From Chrysomallon squamiferum (Eukaryota > Mollusca > Gastropoda > Neomphalida > Peltospiridae): a DNA stretch of 64,000 nucleotides. Made by a program: the position numbers and the translations under genes. Below the pieces are notes generated by a model, which made no database searches, was not told the origin of the DNA, and saw nothing but the letters and a program-made list of their open reading frames with translations. Position 1 is the stretch's first letter, and every line of letters begins with the position of its first letter. Positions 11,090-25,134 of the stretch are shown here, piece by piece. The DNA is taken from assembly GCA_012295275.1 (NCBI GenBank), contig CM022670.1, forward strand, positions 32,449,938 to 32,513,937, read 5' to 3'.

Positions 11090-12520
11090 ATGGTATAATA
11101 TTAAATATTAAATATAATTTATATATATCCTGGCAAAAGTCAATTTTTATTTCTGAGGACAATTTCATTAGTGAGTATTGTGGCAGTGACAATTTCCATA
11201 ACTATACAGACTTTGACATAATAAATATTCTTTGTTTCTTATATAATATATAATTTTCTTCTTTTTTATAAAAAAAACAAGAACTAACAACAAAGCAAAA
11301 ACCCAACAACAACAGAAACAAAAACCACAATGTGAACAGAGTTATCTTTTCTTTCTTATTATTCTCTGATATCCATTAATGCAAAATTGCCAACATTATT
11401 TTGTAATACTATAGCACAGATGTATTGTATTAATTGTATATTTGGCTGCAGCAGTATTAAAATCACACATGGTGGTTACTTTTGATGTAGAAACTATTTT
11501 TAATGTTATATATTCATGATAAAAATCAGATCTGTAACTTACAATATGATACTTATGAATTGAAAAATAGAACGCGATGTACAAAGTACTAATGGAGTTT
11601 CTTTTAATGAATTTATTAATATTTTAGAGATGAGTCATGTTTTTGGTGGAGAGGGGATAATTTAGTTACATTTTGATTTTAAAACAATAACAACAACAAC
11701 AAGAACAAACCAAAATATTGCTAGATGCTGTTAGTATATCAGAATACTGTTATCAGTAAAATACAAATTTCATTGTAACAAAATACTGCTTAATATTATC
11801 AATATATAAAAATATTGCTTTCAACATAAACAAAACACAGCTTTCAGAACAGAATAACAATAACATGGAAGTATATGGAAAAGCATTATGATAATATTAT
11901 GAACATTGAAGAACTTGATTACTGAAATATCAGAATTGTTGTATTTACTCAAATAGAAAATTATGTTTTATTTATCTCAAAATGACAATGGATTTGTTAT
12001 AAAGATTATACAGTGCAAATCAACTAGCAGAAAAAAAAAATTGAATTTATTTCAGCTTAAGGTATAGATTTTTATTGTTTCTTTGCTTAGGTTTAGAGAT
12101 AATAATAATAATAATAATCACAACATTTTTTTTCACAAAAATAGTTATTTGTTATATTTATTACATTATTACACTATGAAAGGTAACTTTTTAAAACTTT
12201 CACTAGAAACATTAACTTTCTTTAATTTCTGTTTATTGCATATAGCTTTAAAAATTCATGTGTTATTTTGAAAATATATAAAAACAGACATGTTCCCCTT
12301 GTAATCCTAAGATGTCTTTCTGTTTTAAAAGTGATAAAATCTGCAACCATAATTAATTATGCACTATGGCTTTCTACGACTGTGAAAACAAGGCTTTTCT
12401 TGATCTTCTTAAAATAATACTGCTGAGTTTATGAAGACATAAAAAATGTAAATATTGTAATTTAAATGCTTTGTTTACACAGAAGAAAAATCAGGATTCT
12501 TATGAGCTGTTATCTACTAA
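11090..12520. other. AT-rich non-coding stretch
   Basis: No coding signal or recognised repeat was seen beyond short AAT, CAA and A/T runs, including an AAT run near 12101-12118. Confidence 0.55.
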
Positions 12521-12522
12521 TT

Positions 12523-12727
12523 TTCTGATATACTGATAGCATCAAGTTGTGCCTTAATATGGTGAAAGCACCTTTCTGATATACTGATAGCATCAAGTTG
12601 TGCCTTAATATGTTGAAAGCACCTTTCTGATATACTGATAGCATCAAGCAGTATTTTCATACGCTGAAAGCAGTATAGTGAAATACTGATATCATCAATC
12701 AGTATTCTGATATACCAAAAACTGAGA
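12523..12727. repeat. 51-bp minisatellite, about four units
   Basis: Units starting near 12523, 12574 and 12625 share TTCTGATATACTGATAGCAT followed by a CAAGTTGTGCCTTAATATG-like half. A fourth, more diverged unit runs to about 12727. The 51-bp period equals 17 codons, so the minus strand stays open with a 17-residue repeat (an ISISERCF...HIK pattern). Units 1 to 3 are close to identical and the fourth is eroded. Confidence 0.85.
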
Positions 12728-12729
12728 TG

Positions 12730-13385
12730 TAAAATATGTTCAACACAGTACAGATGCATTGATAGTTTCCTTATGACCCAGACTATGATTATCAATTAAA
12801 AATAAAATAGATTTTTAGTATCCAGTTTGGCTTGTGACTTTCAAGACTATTCAACAGATCAAAGTTTACCCATCAAGCCAGACATTTTGACATCTGTGAC
12901 CATAAAAAGAAATTTTGTTTTCACTATGAAAAAAATAGCCTTTGACCTTCTTACAAGATTTAAGGATAATTGTAAAGCACATAATGACCCTTCAACAGCA
13001 GCAGTATCACATTAGATTAATTTATTGATTTGGCTAATATACGGATGCCACCACCATCAGCCCTTATAGTTGATTTTTATATTGCTCTTTCCTGAATCTT
13101 GAAAGTAACAAATTGGTTAGGTTTTGTGATACGTTAGTACAGCAAAACACTACATGTTTTAAAATTGATCTCATTTTCATATATGCATGTGGTACTTGGA
13201 TATAAATCAAACATCAAGTTTAAAACTGATGTTTAAATTGCTGGGTTCTGTATACTAAGTTTATCTGAGAAGGATGAATCTCACAAATGAGACTTAGTGT
13301 AATCTGTTTTAATGTTTACAAATAAACCATTAGCTGCAGCTTCATGAAGCATGCTTGTACTTTTGTTCAGATAAATATAAGAAAG
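12730..13385. other. Non-coding stretch
   Basis: No gene was recognised. A plus frame near 12827-13015 is open but has no matching splice signals or family. Confidence 0.5.
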
Positions 13386-13386
13386 A

Positions 13387-13605
13387 TGTGTGTGTGTGTG
13401 TGTGTGTGTGGATATTTATGTCTTTATTTGTCTGCTTGTCTCTTTCACTAACTCATTTTCTTCTCTCTCTTTCTCTCATTTCTCACTTTTTTCTCTTGCT
13501 CTGTCTCCTTTTTCACTCTTTCTCTTCTTTCTCACTCTCTTTTTTCTTCCTTACTCATTCTTTTTTTTTTTCTCTCTCTCTCTTGCTCTCTTTCAATCTT
13601 CCCCT
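13387..13605. repeat. (TG)n followed by long polypyrimidine tract
   Basis: About 12 TG units are followed by about 170 bases of nearly pure C/T (TTTCTC-type) on the plus strand. Pyrimidine-only tracts can form triplex DNA. The overlapping F/L/S-rich frames are artefacts of this composition. Confidence 0.85.
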
Positions 13606-13609
13606 ATAC

Positions 13610-14700
13610 TGCTTCATTACATACAACAACAAAACATCTAGTTCCACTAAAAAGGTACCCACCATTGTAAAGTGTTGATAGAAAAGCCAGTATTAACAAA
13701 AGAGATAGAGCAACACAGAAGTTTTTATTTTTCTCTCATACACATGTAGATCATGCCTTGTAATTACAGTACATTTGTTGTCCAAGATACTTGCTGACTG
13801 AACAGTGTACATGTTTGTGTATTGTAGTAGAAGAATGTGTTCCTATTATATAGGCACAGGGTAAATACAAAAAAAAGAACAAAAACATCATCACAAAGAG
13901 AATATTTTATGAGCCAGTTAATGACTATGAGATAATTGCTGTTTGCTTTAGCTTTGAGGGAACACAGAAAAAATTGACTGATTTTTTTTTCCACACTAAG
14001 TAATTGGCATACATTTTAAAACTTGCTCTTTTTTTTTTTTTTTTTTATATCACTTTTGTTGTGTTTAGTTTCTTAAGATAATAGCAATTAATTTTTCTTC
14101 TTAAGAAAGAGCATGTTGAATTACTTCATGTTTTTACAGCAGGTGATCATTCATAAAAGTAGTAACATTTTTACAAGCACACGAAACAGGTTGTATATCC
14201 TTCGAGTGTCTTTATTTCAAACAAATGGCCATAAACTGTTAAACTGTTTCTTTATTCTGAACCAAGATCTAATGAAAATAATCAAGCTGATCACCTTTTA
14301 TATCAATAAAATTGAAATGTACAAAGGAGCTGATATTAAAAACAAATAACTAGATATGTTTAGATACGTATTATTTTATCTTTGTATTTTATTACTTTGG
14401 AAACATACAATCAATATAATTTGTATGTATATATATATATAAATGCATATCATGTGTATACAGTTATGTATGTGTATGAGTGTGTATATTATTTATTTAC
14501 TTATTGTTAGACATGTTTATTGATTAGTTTTATATTAAACTGTTCACCTCTTTTCAAAGTATAGAGTTATAGTCATCATATTTATAAAAAAAAGTAAAAA
14601 ATAAATTAAAGGTTGTAGTGTCTTTTTTTTTATCAGTTCTGTATTTATTTTTCTAATCATTAGGAATTACCCCAAATGAATGGAAATCGACCATGTCAGA
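13610..14700. other. AT-rich non-coding stretch
   Basis: It contains a poly-T run (about 14029-14046) and short TA runs. No gene was recognised. Confidence 0.5.
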
Positions 14701-14705
14701 TGCAT

Positions 14706-14714
14706 CTATATATC

Positions 14715-14780
<66 letters not shown>
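14706..14780. repeat. (TA)n(GA)n compound microsatellite
   Basis: A TA run of about 11 units passes without a break into a GA run of about 22 units ending at 14779. The spurious R/E-rich frame across it is not a gene. Confidence 0.95.
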
Positions 14781-14781
<1 letters not shown>

Positions 14782-15095
14782 ACTACACACACATAAATAT
14801 AATACTTTTTTACCTGTCCTTAGTAATGGACAAGACAGAACATGAATGTAAATGTCCCTTGAGCCATAATAAAGTCACTTGACTTCTTGTGTCTGTGCTC
14901 TCGATTGACATAAGGAATTGTCCTTAATTACAGTGATAGAAATAAGAGCCAGCAGGCAGCATCCATCACCTGCTGTTAACACACAGTTGTCGGTCATTAA
15001 CTGGTCAGCCAAGATGAAATATGCATTGCGTTGCTTTGTCCTCATTTTTACTGCAATAATAAAAACACAGAAAACAATTAAATGTCTACATTATC

Positions 15096-15231
15096 ATCAT
15101 AGTACATGCAACAGTACCTGCTGGCTTCATCACATGAACATACTAGATAAAACAAATACATACATATCTACCTCATCGTTATTGTACATGCAGCAGTGCC
15201 TGCTGGCTTCATCACATGAGTACACGAGATA
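15096..15231. repeat. Direct duplication of a ~55-bp segment
   Basis: Two copies (about 15096-15149 and 15174-15231) share TGCTGGCTTCATCACATGA and the preceding GTACATGCARCAGTRCC core. They differ at several sites and are separated by about 25 bases. This is a local tandem-type duplication. Confidence 0.8.
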
Positions 15232-15604
15232 TACTACAGAACGGGTTTCTGCTTGTTAACATATTGCATCACAGTGACTGTTAGTGATAAAGGAAAGACT
15301 GTTTAATTCAAAGATCTGCTCAGTGTGTTTTAATGTATGGAAAGATAATGTCATTACAGGCATATTTATCTATTGAAAGTATTGAAATTGTGAACCTGTC
15401 CAGACATCTGATATTCATTTTTAAAGATAACTTTGCCACAACAGACATTGTTTTATAGCAGCAGGACACATGTCAAACCTGCTACACCTTAGATAAAATC
15501 ACATAAAAACATATACCATTGGTCATTTGGCTGACTTCTATGTACAATTTCACAAATATATATATATAAAAAGAATATACTGTAGTCATAGCCCACAGAG
15601 CAAA

Positions 15605-15800
15605 TGTGATAAACCAGTCATTTGAGCTCTGGCTAGAACTGAAAGATCCCTAAGAGCAGTTTTAATAAATCAGTCATGGTATACTGACGGGAATACGAAA
15701 TAGCCAAAACAACACCCTTAGGAGGATTGATCCTGGGTCATACCATTTATAACATCTGCATTCTAATAGCCAAGTGTTGTCCTGCCCCATGACTATTAGT
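15605..15800 (-). mobile_element. Mollusc-type tRNA-SINE head, with duplicated central piece
   Basis: Read on the minus strand from 15800: a Pol III head with an A-box-like region (about 15772-15787), a B box GGATCAATCC (15733-15724), then the central block (reverse of CGAAATAGCC at about 15696-15705 and CAGTCATGGTATACTGAC at 15671-15688). A second copy of the central block, AACCAGTCATTTGAGCTCTGG, lies at about 15613-15633. This is therefore either two overlapping insertions or a duplicated element. It is old and non-functional. Confidence 0.65.
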
Positions 15801-16209
15801 AAAACTTCTCAATGATCCTTTCTAAATATTCTTCTCTAGAAAGTTATCACTTGCTTGATCAAAAACATTCTTCATTTTTAACACAAGATTTTATGCACTT
15901 CAGATACATGGTCTTGTTCTTTCTATGAAAATGGTGATTTCCTATGAAAAAAATCTGACAAAGAAAGAAAATAAAAACCTTGATATTATAAACAGACTTA
16001 ACAACAGAAATTTTACTTTCTTTTGAACCTGAATATCTTTTCTGTTGGAGGTCATAACCATAACTACTATTTGAAATCTAAACCTTGACAAAAAAAGTCC
16101 TGAACTGAATACAGACAACTTAATAATTAGTAGCATTAAACAACTTTGAGATGTTTCCTGATTTCAATATAAAATTATGATTTATAACCAGAATACTTGA
16201 TAATGTTGA

Positions 16210-16385
16210 TCATAATAACAATTATAATAGTAGTGTTAATTGTGATGGTGGTATTGTTGTAGTTGTTGTATTGTTAATTTCAATAATAAGTAATAATAAT
16301 ATAAAACAAAGAATAATAATAATAATACTTACATTGATAGTAGTAGTAGTAATAATAATGTTAATAATAATAATACATTCATAGG
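16210..16385. repeat. Degenerate AAT/AGT trinucleotide region
   Basis: Interrupted AAT, AGT and GTT triplets occur on the plus strand. A similar patch lies at about 16680-16860. Confidence 0.7.
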
Positions 16386-16389
16386 AAAA

Positions 16390-17760
16390 CTAATACATTT
16401 CTGTATGTTTAAAAGGTGTAATTTAAAAAAGAAAGAAAAAATGTTTCAGTGATTTATTTTCAACAAAATTACTTTTATGCCATATTAAAATTCCATCAAT
16501 CATTGCTGATCTTGCCCTGTTACCAAGTGCAGATATAAATAATTGTTAACAGTAGCAGATTAATGACTACTGCAGATTGGAAGAAAATGAATAAATAAAT
16601 GTCTGTTTGAACAGACCTCAGCACATTTTTGTGTTAACAGTTATTTTGTGTCAGCCATGTACAGAGATATAAAACAGAATAAAATAATGATGATGGTAGT
16701 GATGTTGATGATTATCAATATGATAGTAATAATAATGTAATATTAGCAGAAATACTACTACTTCTACTGCTAATAATAATATGATGATAATACCAGTGTT
16801 AATAGTAACAGTTAAAATATTAAAATAATAATAAATCAATATAAATAGAAATAAATAAATAAATATCAAACAAATAAATTTACAATAATTTAGAAAAGTA
16901 ATAATAATTTAAAAAAAAGCTCTATATTAAGCTAACAGGTTGTCAGACAACTTCACTTAACCTTTCCATGGAGAGATGCTTTTTTTTAATGAGATAAATA
17001 AATAATGGTGATATTTCAACGATTGCCATTACAGGTGTACTGGCCTCTTTACCTTGGTCTTGTAATCTGTACCAAGTTGACTTTAGACTTGTCTTAGAAG
17101 CAAGAGATCGATTATCTTCAACTCTGTTTGTATTGATTACAGAGTCCCAGAAACCAGCTATTATGCAGATCTACCAATGATCTTTTAATTTATCATAATT
17201 TAGAATGACATTTCTAATTGAAGGGCAAAATGTTTATGTTATTTGCCAAGGCCTTTGACTTACATACACACACACATGCATGAGAGATAGAGACATACAC
17301 ACCTTTATGTTGAAATGCCTTTCAAAATGTTTAATATTGTTTATTATTATTAATATTATATATTTTCAGTCATAGATTATCATAGTGCTACATAAAACTG
17401 AATTAAGTACAAGTAAATTATTTTTTGTTACAAGTTGAAAGACAAGTTTTAATTTCCTGGGTTTGAAAGTTATTCAAAATTGTCACAGGTAAACAGGCTT
17501 GAAAGCACCACAAACTAAATTAATATCCATTTCAGGCTCTTTACTAATTATCAAAGGCTGTTGATTCCAAGCTATGAATTAACTGTGAACTTCAATTTCT
17601 GCACTAACATTGTTAAACTGTTTGTACTGTTTCTGTAATGGTCATTATTATGTTACTAAGTCCCTTGCAATCTTGGAAAGTTACTGTTGATGTGGGAAAT
17701 TGTTATGTAGATTAACTGATTATGACTTGGAGTGTTAAACCAGTGTTTTATTTGTTTTAG
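16390..17760. other. AT-rich non-coding stretch
   Basis: Trinucleotide-rich DNA and ordinary AT-rich sequence are present. No gene or element was recognised. Confidence 0.5.
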
Positions 17761-17772
17761 TTAGTGTGGAAA

Positions 17773-17900
17773 AGTTCACCAATGCACTGAAATGATGTAG
17801 GTTATTTGTTTCAGTTAAATATTCAGTAAAATACTGAAATGATGTAGATAGCCTATATGTTTCAGTTAAATGTTCACTGATATAATGAAATATTTCAAAT
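17773..17900. repeat. ~50-bp tandem repeat, two to three units
   Basis: TTTCAGTTAAAT recurs at about 17809 and 17859, with ACTGAAATGATGTAG at about 17786 and 17833. A third unit is partial (TCACTGATATAATGAAAT). Copies are diverged. Confidence 0.65.
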
Positions 17901-17904
17901 ACAT

Positions 17905-20290
17905 AATGTCTAATTTTGAGTGCAAAGTAGTTTATTAGTATTAAGCATATTAAACCTGTTTAACGAATGTGGAACAGATTTTGTTTCTGAGATATAACCA
18001 AAGCTGTAGATGTAAATAAAGAAACTGTAAAATACACAATATAGTTTCACTTTTGAATAGTGGAATCCATTGGATATTGTATTTTGTTCATGAATTCTTG
18101 TAATCATAAGTAGTAAAATTAATTTTCTGGATAAAGCTGACATCAGGATTATTCAGTATATTTGTTATTTGTATCCAGTCTCTTGAAGCCACCAAATCAA
18201 ATATTTTTTTTTTTATTTTATTTTTCTTCATAATCCCCCTTGATCTCTTTTTGTATATGTATTTTTTCTGCAACTAGCCCACATATATAACATTTTGTTC
18301 TATCCAACTTTCATATGATTTACAATATTTCAGGAAACTATAGATATACCTAAGAGCTTTTGGTGACTACTATAGTGATAATAATTTTGAATTCATATGT
18401 GCTTATGATGATGTTTTTGCAGCCACAATTGACTTAGTTAAAACAGACATCCAAGTGCATGTCTTTTTTGTGGATTCAGGAAGATGCCTGGGTTTCATCT
18501 GTTTCTGCCATAGTTCCAATTTTTTCCATTAGATTGTGATAACCTTCTCAGGACTGAAAAGACTAAGATTATAAAGAGATAATTTAGATTTAGCACTGGT
18601 TTAGTAATCAGCTTGCTATCAGCATAGATAGGTTAGAAAATGATGTCTTATCCATCTCTGATAGTGAATCTCATCTTGCAGTGTAATGTTTTTTACTACT
18701 CTTTTTTTTTCTATACTTTTTCTCATTTGAAATTCTGTAACAGAAATTAAAATTATTTTTTTAAGTTGATGTTTTTTTTTTAACAAACTTCATTGACTGA
18801 CCAAGTCATTAAAAGTGATTGAGATAAATTTTCTTTTTTCTATCTGTTTAGATTCCAGACTAATAGTGCTCTTGTGGCTTACACAAAGTACTCTACATCT
18901 GCAACAACTAAGCTTCAAAGTTATCATTGATATTTCCTTAGGCATTGATTAACTTGTGAATGCAAAGTGTGTTTTTATTGATTAAGGTTTTTCCCTATAA
19001 ACAAATTCTTGGATGCACCAATTATCTTTAAATCTATCACATACAAAGTTACAATTCTTAAGACTAATTTGACAGTTTTAACAGTCAGTATATTTTTTGC
19101 ATTCATACAATGCCCTAAAGTCTGTGGAATAGGGTTCTTTGTACATATAAATATGAATCTGAAAACTAATAAAAATAATCAGATACAGTTAATAAATAAA
19201 TATTGAAAAAAAAATGTACATACCAATAATATTATTACAACAGATCATAAAGTACACATAGACACTGTCCAGACAAACTCATTCATAAAACTAACAAGAT
19301 ATAAAAATTTTAACAACCAAGGGTAATTTGCTCTGATGATGAAAAGATTGTAAAGAACTAAAAGGGACACTTAAAATGTTAATATTGTTTTGTTAATATA
19401 ATCATTTAAAACCTAGGGGAACACGTAAATCTTCAGCTGACTAAAAGAATTTATATTATATTTATTATGTTATAAAATGTCTGAAAATGCTACTTCAAAT
19501 AACTTCATGATGAAAACAGAATTAAAAACTGCATCAACATTTATTTTCCAGACTAATAGCTTTGCAGGCTTGTTAATCTAGATAACAACTATAGACTCCA
19601 CCACCACAGTGGATAAAACAGCTGTCTTCATCTTGCTTCAAGCAGCTCTGATATGTGACTGAATATAATAAAATGAGTCAGATGTCGCATGTTGATTTCT
19701 TCAGTAAAGGCATTAATAGATGAAAAGGATGAAACATTAAAAACAGGGTCATTCTAATTTCTTCTTCATACATGATTTTGTCTTTCATCCACTGAAAGTA
19801 TCAATTTAATTGATGCATGGTTTATTCTGTTATGTTGCTTGCTAAGGAAATGATATGGGATGTCTGAAAATTGGAAGCCATTATTTTAATTGCTTTTTAA
19901 GAGTGGGTGCTTCAGCTGACTTCAAATGGTGATATCTAAAAGGATGAGCGGTATAAAACAGTGATTTATCCATTATTTTGAATTTTGATCATCTACTATT
20001 ACAATTTATGAAAACATCAATTTAGAACCTTGACTTATTCTGTTGTTATGGGTCACTTATGTGAAAAATAGAAAAAATAGAACCAATTTTAAAGGAAGAA
20101 AATGAAGAAGAGCAAGAATTATACATATGAAATAAGTGTGTTTTATTTGATTTCTTGTATCAAACAGCAGCACAGATTTATTGATTATTAAGTAAATTTT
20201 TATAAATTAAAAAAAATAAGATGAAGAAAGATGATGTTAGAGACTGCAGTTCAGGTTTAGTTGTGGCAATGATTGTTTGAAGAAATCAAT
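17905..20290. other. Non-coding stretch
   Basis: No gene, RNA or recognised repeat was seen. There are only short A/T runs and low-complexity frames. Confidence 0.5.
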
Positions 20291-20294
20291 TTTT

Positions 20295-20498
20295 TTCAGT
20301 TTCCACTGGACTGTTTTTCACTGTTGTTTTCCAGTGTTCTGTGAATGGTTTTATCATATCCCGTGGAATTTACTAATTACTTGTCAGTAAGCATAACTGA
20401 GTTTTCTTAGTTTTTCCATTAGTCTGTTTTCCAGTGTTCTGTGAATGGTTTATCATCTACTGTGGTATGTGCTGTGTTGGTTACTAGTCAGTAAGAGT
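20295..20498. repeat. ~100-bp tandem duplication
   Basis: Two adjacent copies share GTTTTCCAGTGTTCTGTGAA (about 20326 and 20426), then TATCAT, a CCGTGG/CTGTGG block and GTCAGTAAG (about 20383 and 20487). They are diverged outside these blocks. Confidence 0.8.
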
Positions 20499-20499
20499 A

Positions 20500-22900
20500 G
20501 CCTGTGGACTGACAGAAATTAATGTTCTGCTGTACATCACCATTACACAAACCAAAAACATATTTTTCTTCAGATTAATGTTAGTATTGAAAAAACATTT
20601 TGTTGTATCATTAACAATAATTTTAAAAAATTATCTTTGAATATGGTTCAATAAAAGAGTTTTCAGCTTTGTCCTATTGTTCACACATGAAACAGCTGAT
20701 GTCATTTTGATCAGAAGTGACTTTACATATGTTGTTCATTCTTGTTCACAATTTTATATTTTTTATTTTGGTTGATGAAATCTGTGATTTGAAATAAGAT
20801 TTCTGCAGTTTGAGAAATCATAAAAAAAAAGAAAAAAAAAATGAAATTTTTATTAATTTGTATTACAGTAGATAAACATTTTAAAATAACATAAATTATT
20901 TCAGATGTATGATGTATAGTTGGTGAAGTTCTGATAAACTGCAGTATAAGATGACAAAACAAATTGGAACATTTATTACATTCTATAAAATTCTTATTAG
21001 TTAAATTATAATAGTAAATAAATATTTTTAAAAAAAAAAAAAAAAAAAAAAAATTAAAGGTATGACTTTTGATGAAATAAATTATAATATAAATTTGTTT
21101 TTAACATACTGAACATGTTACTTAAATTATAATTAAAACAAAATCTGTTTTAATAAATAAAATATATGATGATGTATAATACTGGAAAGATACAACCAAG
21201 CTATAATATGATACCTGAATCTCAAAACATGATCCATCAACATGCATCTATAAGACCATTATTAGTAGCTAGAGATCTCAGAATGCGTATTCACTTCTCA
21301 GCAAAACAATATGTCTTCATTAGGCTTGCCAGCTGCCTTTTTAGGGAGAAACTCTAGGCAATAAATCATATTTTATTACACAGTGGAGAATAAGAAAATA
21401 GAATCTTTTTTTTTTGAAGCTGCAGATCTTTATGATACATGTACAGGAGTATTTTGTTATAAGGAGAGAAAGTGATAAATAATCATTATTGTTATAGTGA
21501 TGTAAAGATACAAGATATTACTTGAGTTATTTTAATTGTGTGAATGATTATTTGTGTTTATTTAGTGACATGAATGATTAGGTTGTGTTGTTTTAATTAT
21601 ATGAATGATAGTCACTAAAGAAAAAACAAAGATATCACAAGATGCAGAAGGTATATAGTACACAGTATTTGTTTCAGCTATTTCTTTAAAGATGTTTTAA
21701 TTTTTATGGTATAAAATTAACACTGCGTTTTCATAATTTAAAAAAAAAAAAAAAATTAATGAATACTTCTCAACCAGTGTCATTTAAATATTTAATTAAG
21801 GAAATACAATATGTTATAGATAAAATATCACTTAATTAATTCAGAAATTTTAATGTCTATATTCTCAAAATATTATATTCATGAGGACATAAATTTGTTT
21901 GATTCTGTTTACATCTCAAAGTATTAGACAGCTATTTCTGTGTAGGATAATTGTTTTTCCTTCTTTATTACATTTTTTATTCCTTAAAGTGTACCTTAAT
22001 TGTGGTTACTTTAAATCAAAATTTTACCATCAGGTCTTGAGTAAGTTACAGTTTAATGTTATTCTAAAATAAAGTCACTTCACTGGAGATGTTTTTGTTT
22101 TTTTGAAAACATGGGGATAACTTTAGTTTTTTAAATTCGAATTGAAATTTCTTAAAAATTATAATTCTTCATTATAAAAGTACAAAATGATTTCTGCCTT
22201 CATGTAACTGCTTTATGTTTCTACAGTGAAGGCAAATGTCAACATGAAAATAATGAATGTTTGAATTATTAAAGAATTTTTTTTTTGAAGTTAATACAAT
22301 TGGAAATTCCAACACAAGTACTTTACCAAATCCATAATGAAATGTCATCATAAAAATATTTTTGTGGACAAAATACTTAAGTAATGCTTGGAACTATACA
22401 ACAAGCACACAGGTTAAATATTTTCTAATCTCTTACAAACTAAAAACTAATTCTGCTCTGTGAAATCATGGAGGTTAAAACTTTTATTTTATTTCAGATC
22501 ATTTTTTATTTTTTGTACTCACAAACCACTGCTTTGCAGGACCAGACTAAAATCCTTTTAGCAAACAATGAATAAGCTTCAGCACACTATGAGTACAAAC
22601 TAAATTTCCTGAGCAAACTTAAACTTCAGCAGAACAGGTTTCAGGAATGATCAAAATTTCAGCTAGCTTTCATTTATATCAATATGCAAACAAACCATAA
22701 GCTGAAAAATAATGCCAAGAAATGCTGTTTGCTATACAAGACTGGGTTAGGGGGTTAATGCATTAATGGGATAATAAATGACAGGTACAACTGTAGAAGA
22801 CATTTGTCATGTTAATGAAAGAGATGCAAAATAACAGCTTCCTTCCAATTTAACAATAGTCATAACAGATGTATTACTGAGATATATTAGAATATAATAA
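20500..22900. other. Non-coding stretch with small repeats
   Basis: It contains a poly-A run (21031-21052) and a ~30-bp degenerate tandem with TGAATGATTA at 21541 and 21571 and a variant at 21602. No gene was recognised. Confidence 0.5.
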
Positions 22901-22904
22901 CCTT

Positions 22905-23185
22905 TTTTTCTCTCTGTCATTCACAGTTTTTCTCTTTCTTTGATACTCAATCATACTTTCTCCCTCACTTATCATCCTTTTTTTTTGGCACTATTTATTT
23001 CTGTTTCTCTGTCTAACCAGTATATATCTATATCTCTTTCAATTTATCTATCTTGTCTGTCTATCTATATCCATCTTTCTATCCATCTCTGTTTCTTTTT
23101 TGTATTTCAATTTATCTTTGATTCTCTCACTTTTTCTATTTCTTTCCCTAATTTTCTTCTCTCCTCCCATAATCATTTAGAATTT
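22905..23185. repeat. Polypyrimidine / CTAT-rich tract
   Basis: About 270 bases are dominated by T and C, with CTAT, CTCT and TTTC words. An S/F/L-rich open frame across it is compositional. Confidence 0.75.
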
Positions 23186-23189
23186 GTTT

Positions 23190-25130
23190 CATAACAAAAC
23201 AAATTCTGTAATCTGTCTCAGGTGGTTTGATATTGGGAATTGTTAATATTCTCTCTCAATTAGAATTTCATCACCTAATGTAAACATCAATACAACTAAA
23301 TGATGTCATCAGGTTACACAGACTCACTATTGCCAATAAATCAATGTTTTTAATTATTTATTCTGTCTGCTGCTATTTCAGTCATCATATTTTGTTTCAT
23401 AACAACATCTTGCTTTGAAACTTTTGAAACAAAGATATCCCATAAAATGCTTTTGTTTAGAAATTGACTTATCCATTGTTCTTATACCTATAATATAGTA
23501 TGTCATATTGATGTTTTTACTGATTGATTTTTTAAAAATTTGTTCTTTTAAACGTAATACTATATGTTGTATGTATGATAATGATTCTGAGAAATAACTG
23601 ATGATGGTGGGGTGTAACATGTATTTTTCTTTTTATTTCTGTATAATACAGAAATGAAATGATACAGTCAAGGAAATTTGCTTACTTGTTGTTGTACTAT
23701 TCAGTATTCTGTTGTAAAATTACTATAGAGTATTCTAAAATGTGTTATCATCATGTACATACTTGATGATAATCCATATCATACCGACCCTAACTAAATA
23801 GAACGAAATAAAATTAGAATAAATTAAGGGCAAGTTCTGTAAAAATTATCTGTTCATATTTAATTTACAATTTCACTGTTCAAAATCACTATTCAAAAAG
23901 TGTAAAAATTTATCAGTTTTCAAAATGATCATATATAATAATAAATTATATGTAATATAATGTTCTGTCCTGTATACAGAAATATGCATGCATTTCAGCA
24001 TATACATTTGTATGCACACACATACACATATATACACTTTCTTTTACAATTTTAAATTATGTATATCCTCTCTATTATTATTTTTAGATTATTTTAAGTG
24101 TTGATGTTTTTGTGGATTACCTGTATGTTTTGGCATGAACATATGGAAAAAGACAAGGTGAAGGTTTTCTGAAATTAGTTTTTGTTTTTTTTCTTTTTTT
24201 TAAGTGGCTTCTAATACACAGCTTTCCATTTACAATTATTACTTCATTATTCGGTCGGAAACTTTCTAAATGTTTCCCTAATTGTTTTAAGAAAATAACT
24301 GGCAAGAAAGCAAAAAAAATAAGAAATATCAGTGAATGTATAAAAACGAGAGAAACACACACATACACATGCACAAACATACACACATAAAAACACACAC
24401 AAAAATGACCTTACCTATAATATTGATGCCAGAATTAAAAATAATAACTGTAACAGTTTATTTCTTGTTAAAAGCATAAGCATAAATTCACTCTGCAACA
24501 AGTTGTTATATAAAATTATAAATATAATGTCTACCATTTGCTTTAGCTAACAACAGAGGAGTGACTCAAAAATAATTTTAAATTTTTGTATGTATATATA
24601 TATAAAGTACCTGACTGATCCAGGGATGAAACTGATAGAAATTAATCCTAAGTAATTTTTTAAAGCACTCTTACAAAGATTATTATTTGTTGTATGGAAG
24701 ACATATCTGTTTTATCTCTGGATACAGAGATGAATGAGGTAGCAAAATGAAGTTTACTGAGGTGGGTATCTGAAAATATCTGTAACTCCAGTCAACCAAA
24801 TCTGTGACTTAACACTTGTTTTTTTGTGATGGGTCACAGATGAAGTATGATGACACTGTGCATAGTATTTATCATAAGATGTCTAATATTTTTGTTAACA
24901 GAATAGTTGTTATTGTTTTTCTGTTTTTAGTTAAACTGTTTCCATTTGTTAATCTGTTTTCCTGAGGCTAGAAAACATGTAATTGAAAAAGATAAAAAAT
25001 CTAATTTACAAAGTCTGATAACACTGTCGTTATAATGATTTAAATAGTTTTATATAGGCTTTTTGTTGTTTGTTTTTTTGTAGGTTTTTTTTTTTTTAGA
25101 GATTTGTTTAGTGCTGTTTGTGCAAATTAG
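23190..25130. other. AT-rich non-coding stretch
   Basis: It contains CACA/CATA words at about 24010-24040 and 24355-24400. No gene was recognised. A long T run ending in AG near 25099 is acceptor-like, but no open exon with a donor follows it. Confidence 0.5.
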
Positions 25131-25134
25131 AGTG

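Noticed and set aside
13355-13678. Overlapping F/S/L-rich frames
   Set aside because: They are produced by the polypyrimidine tract; two frames are open at once.
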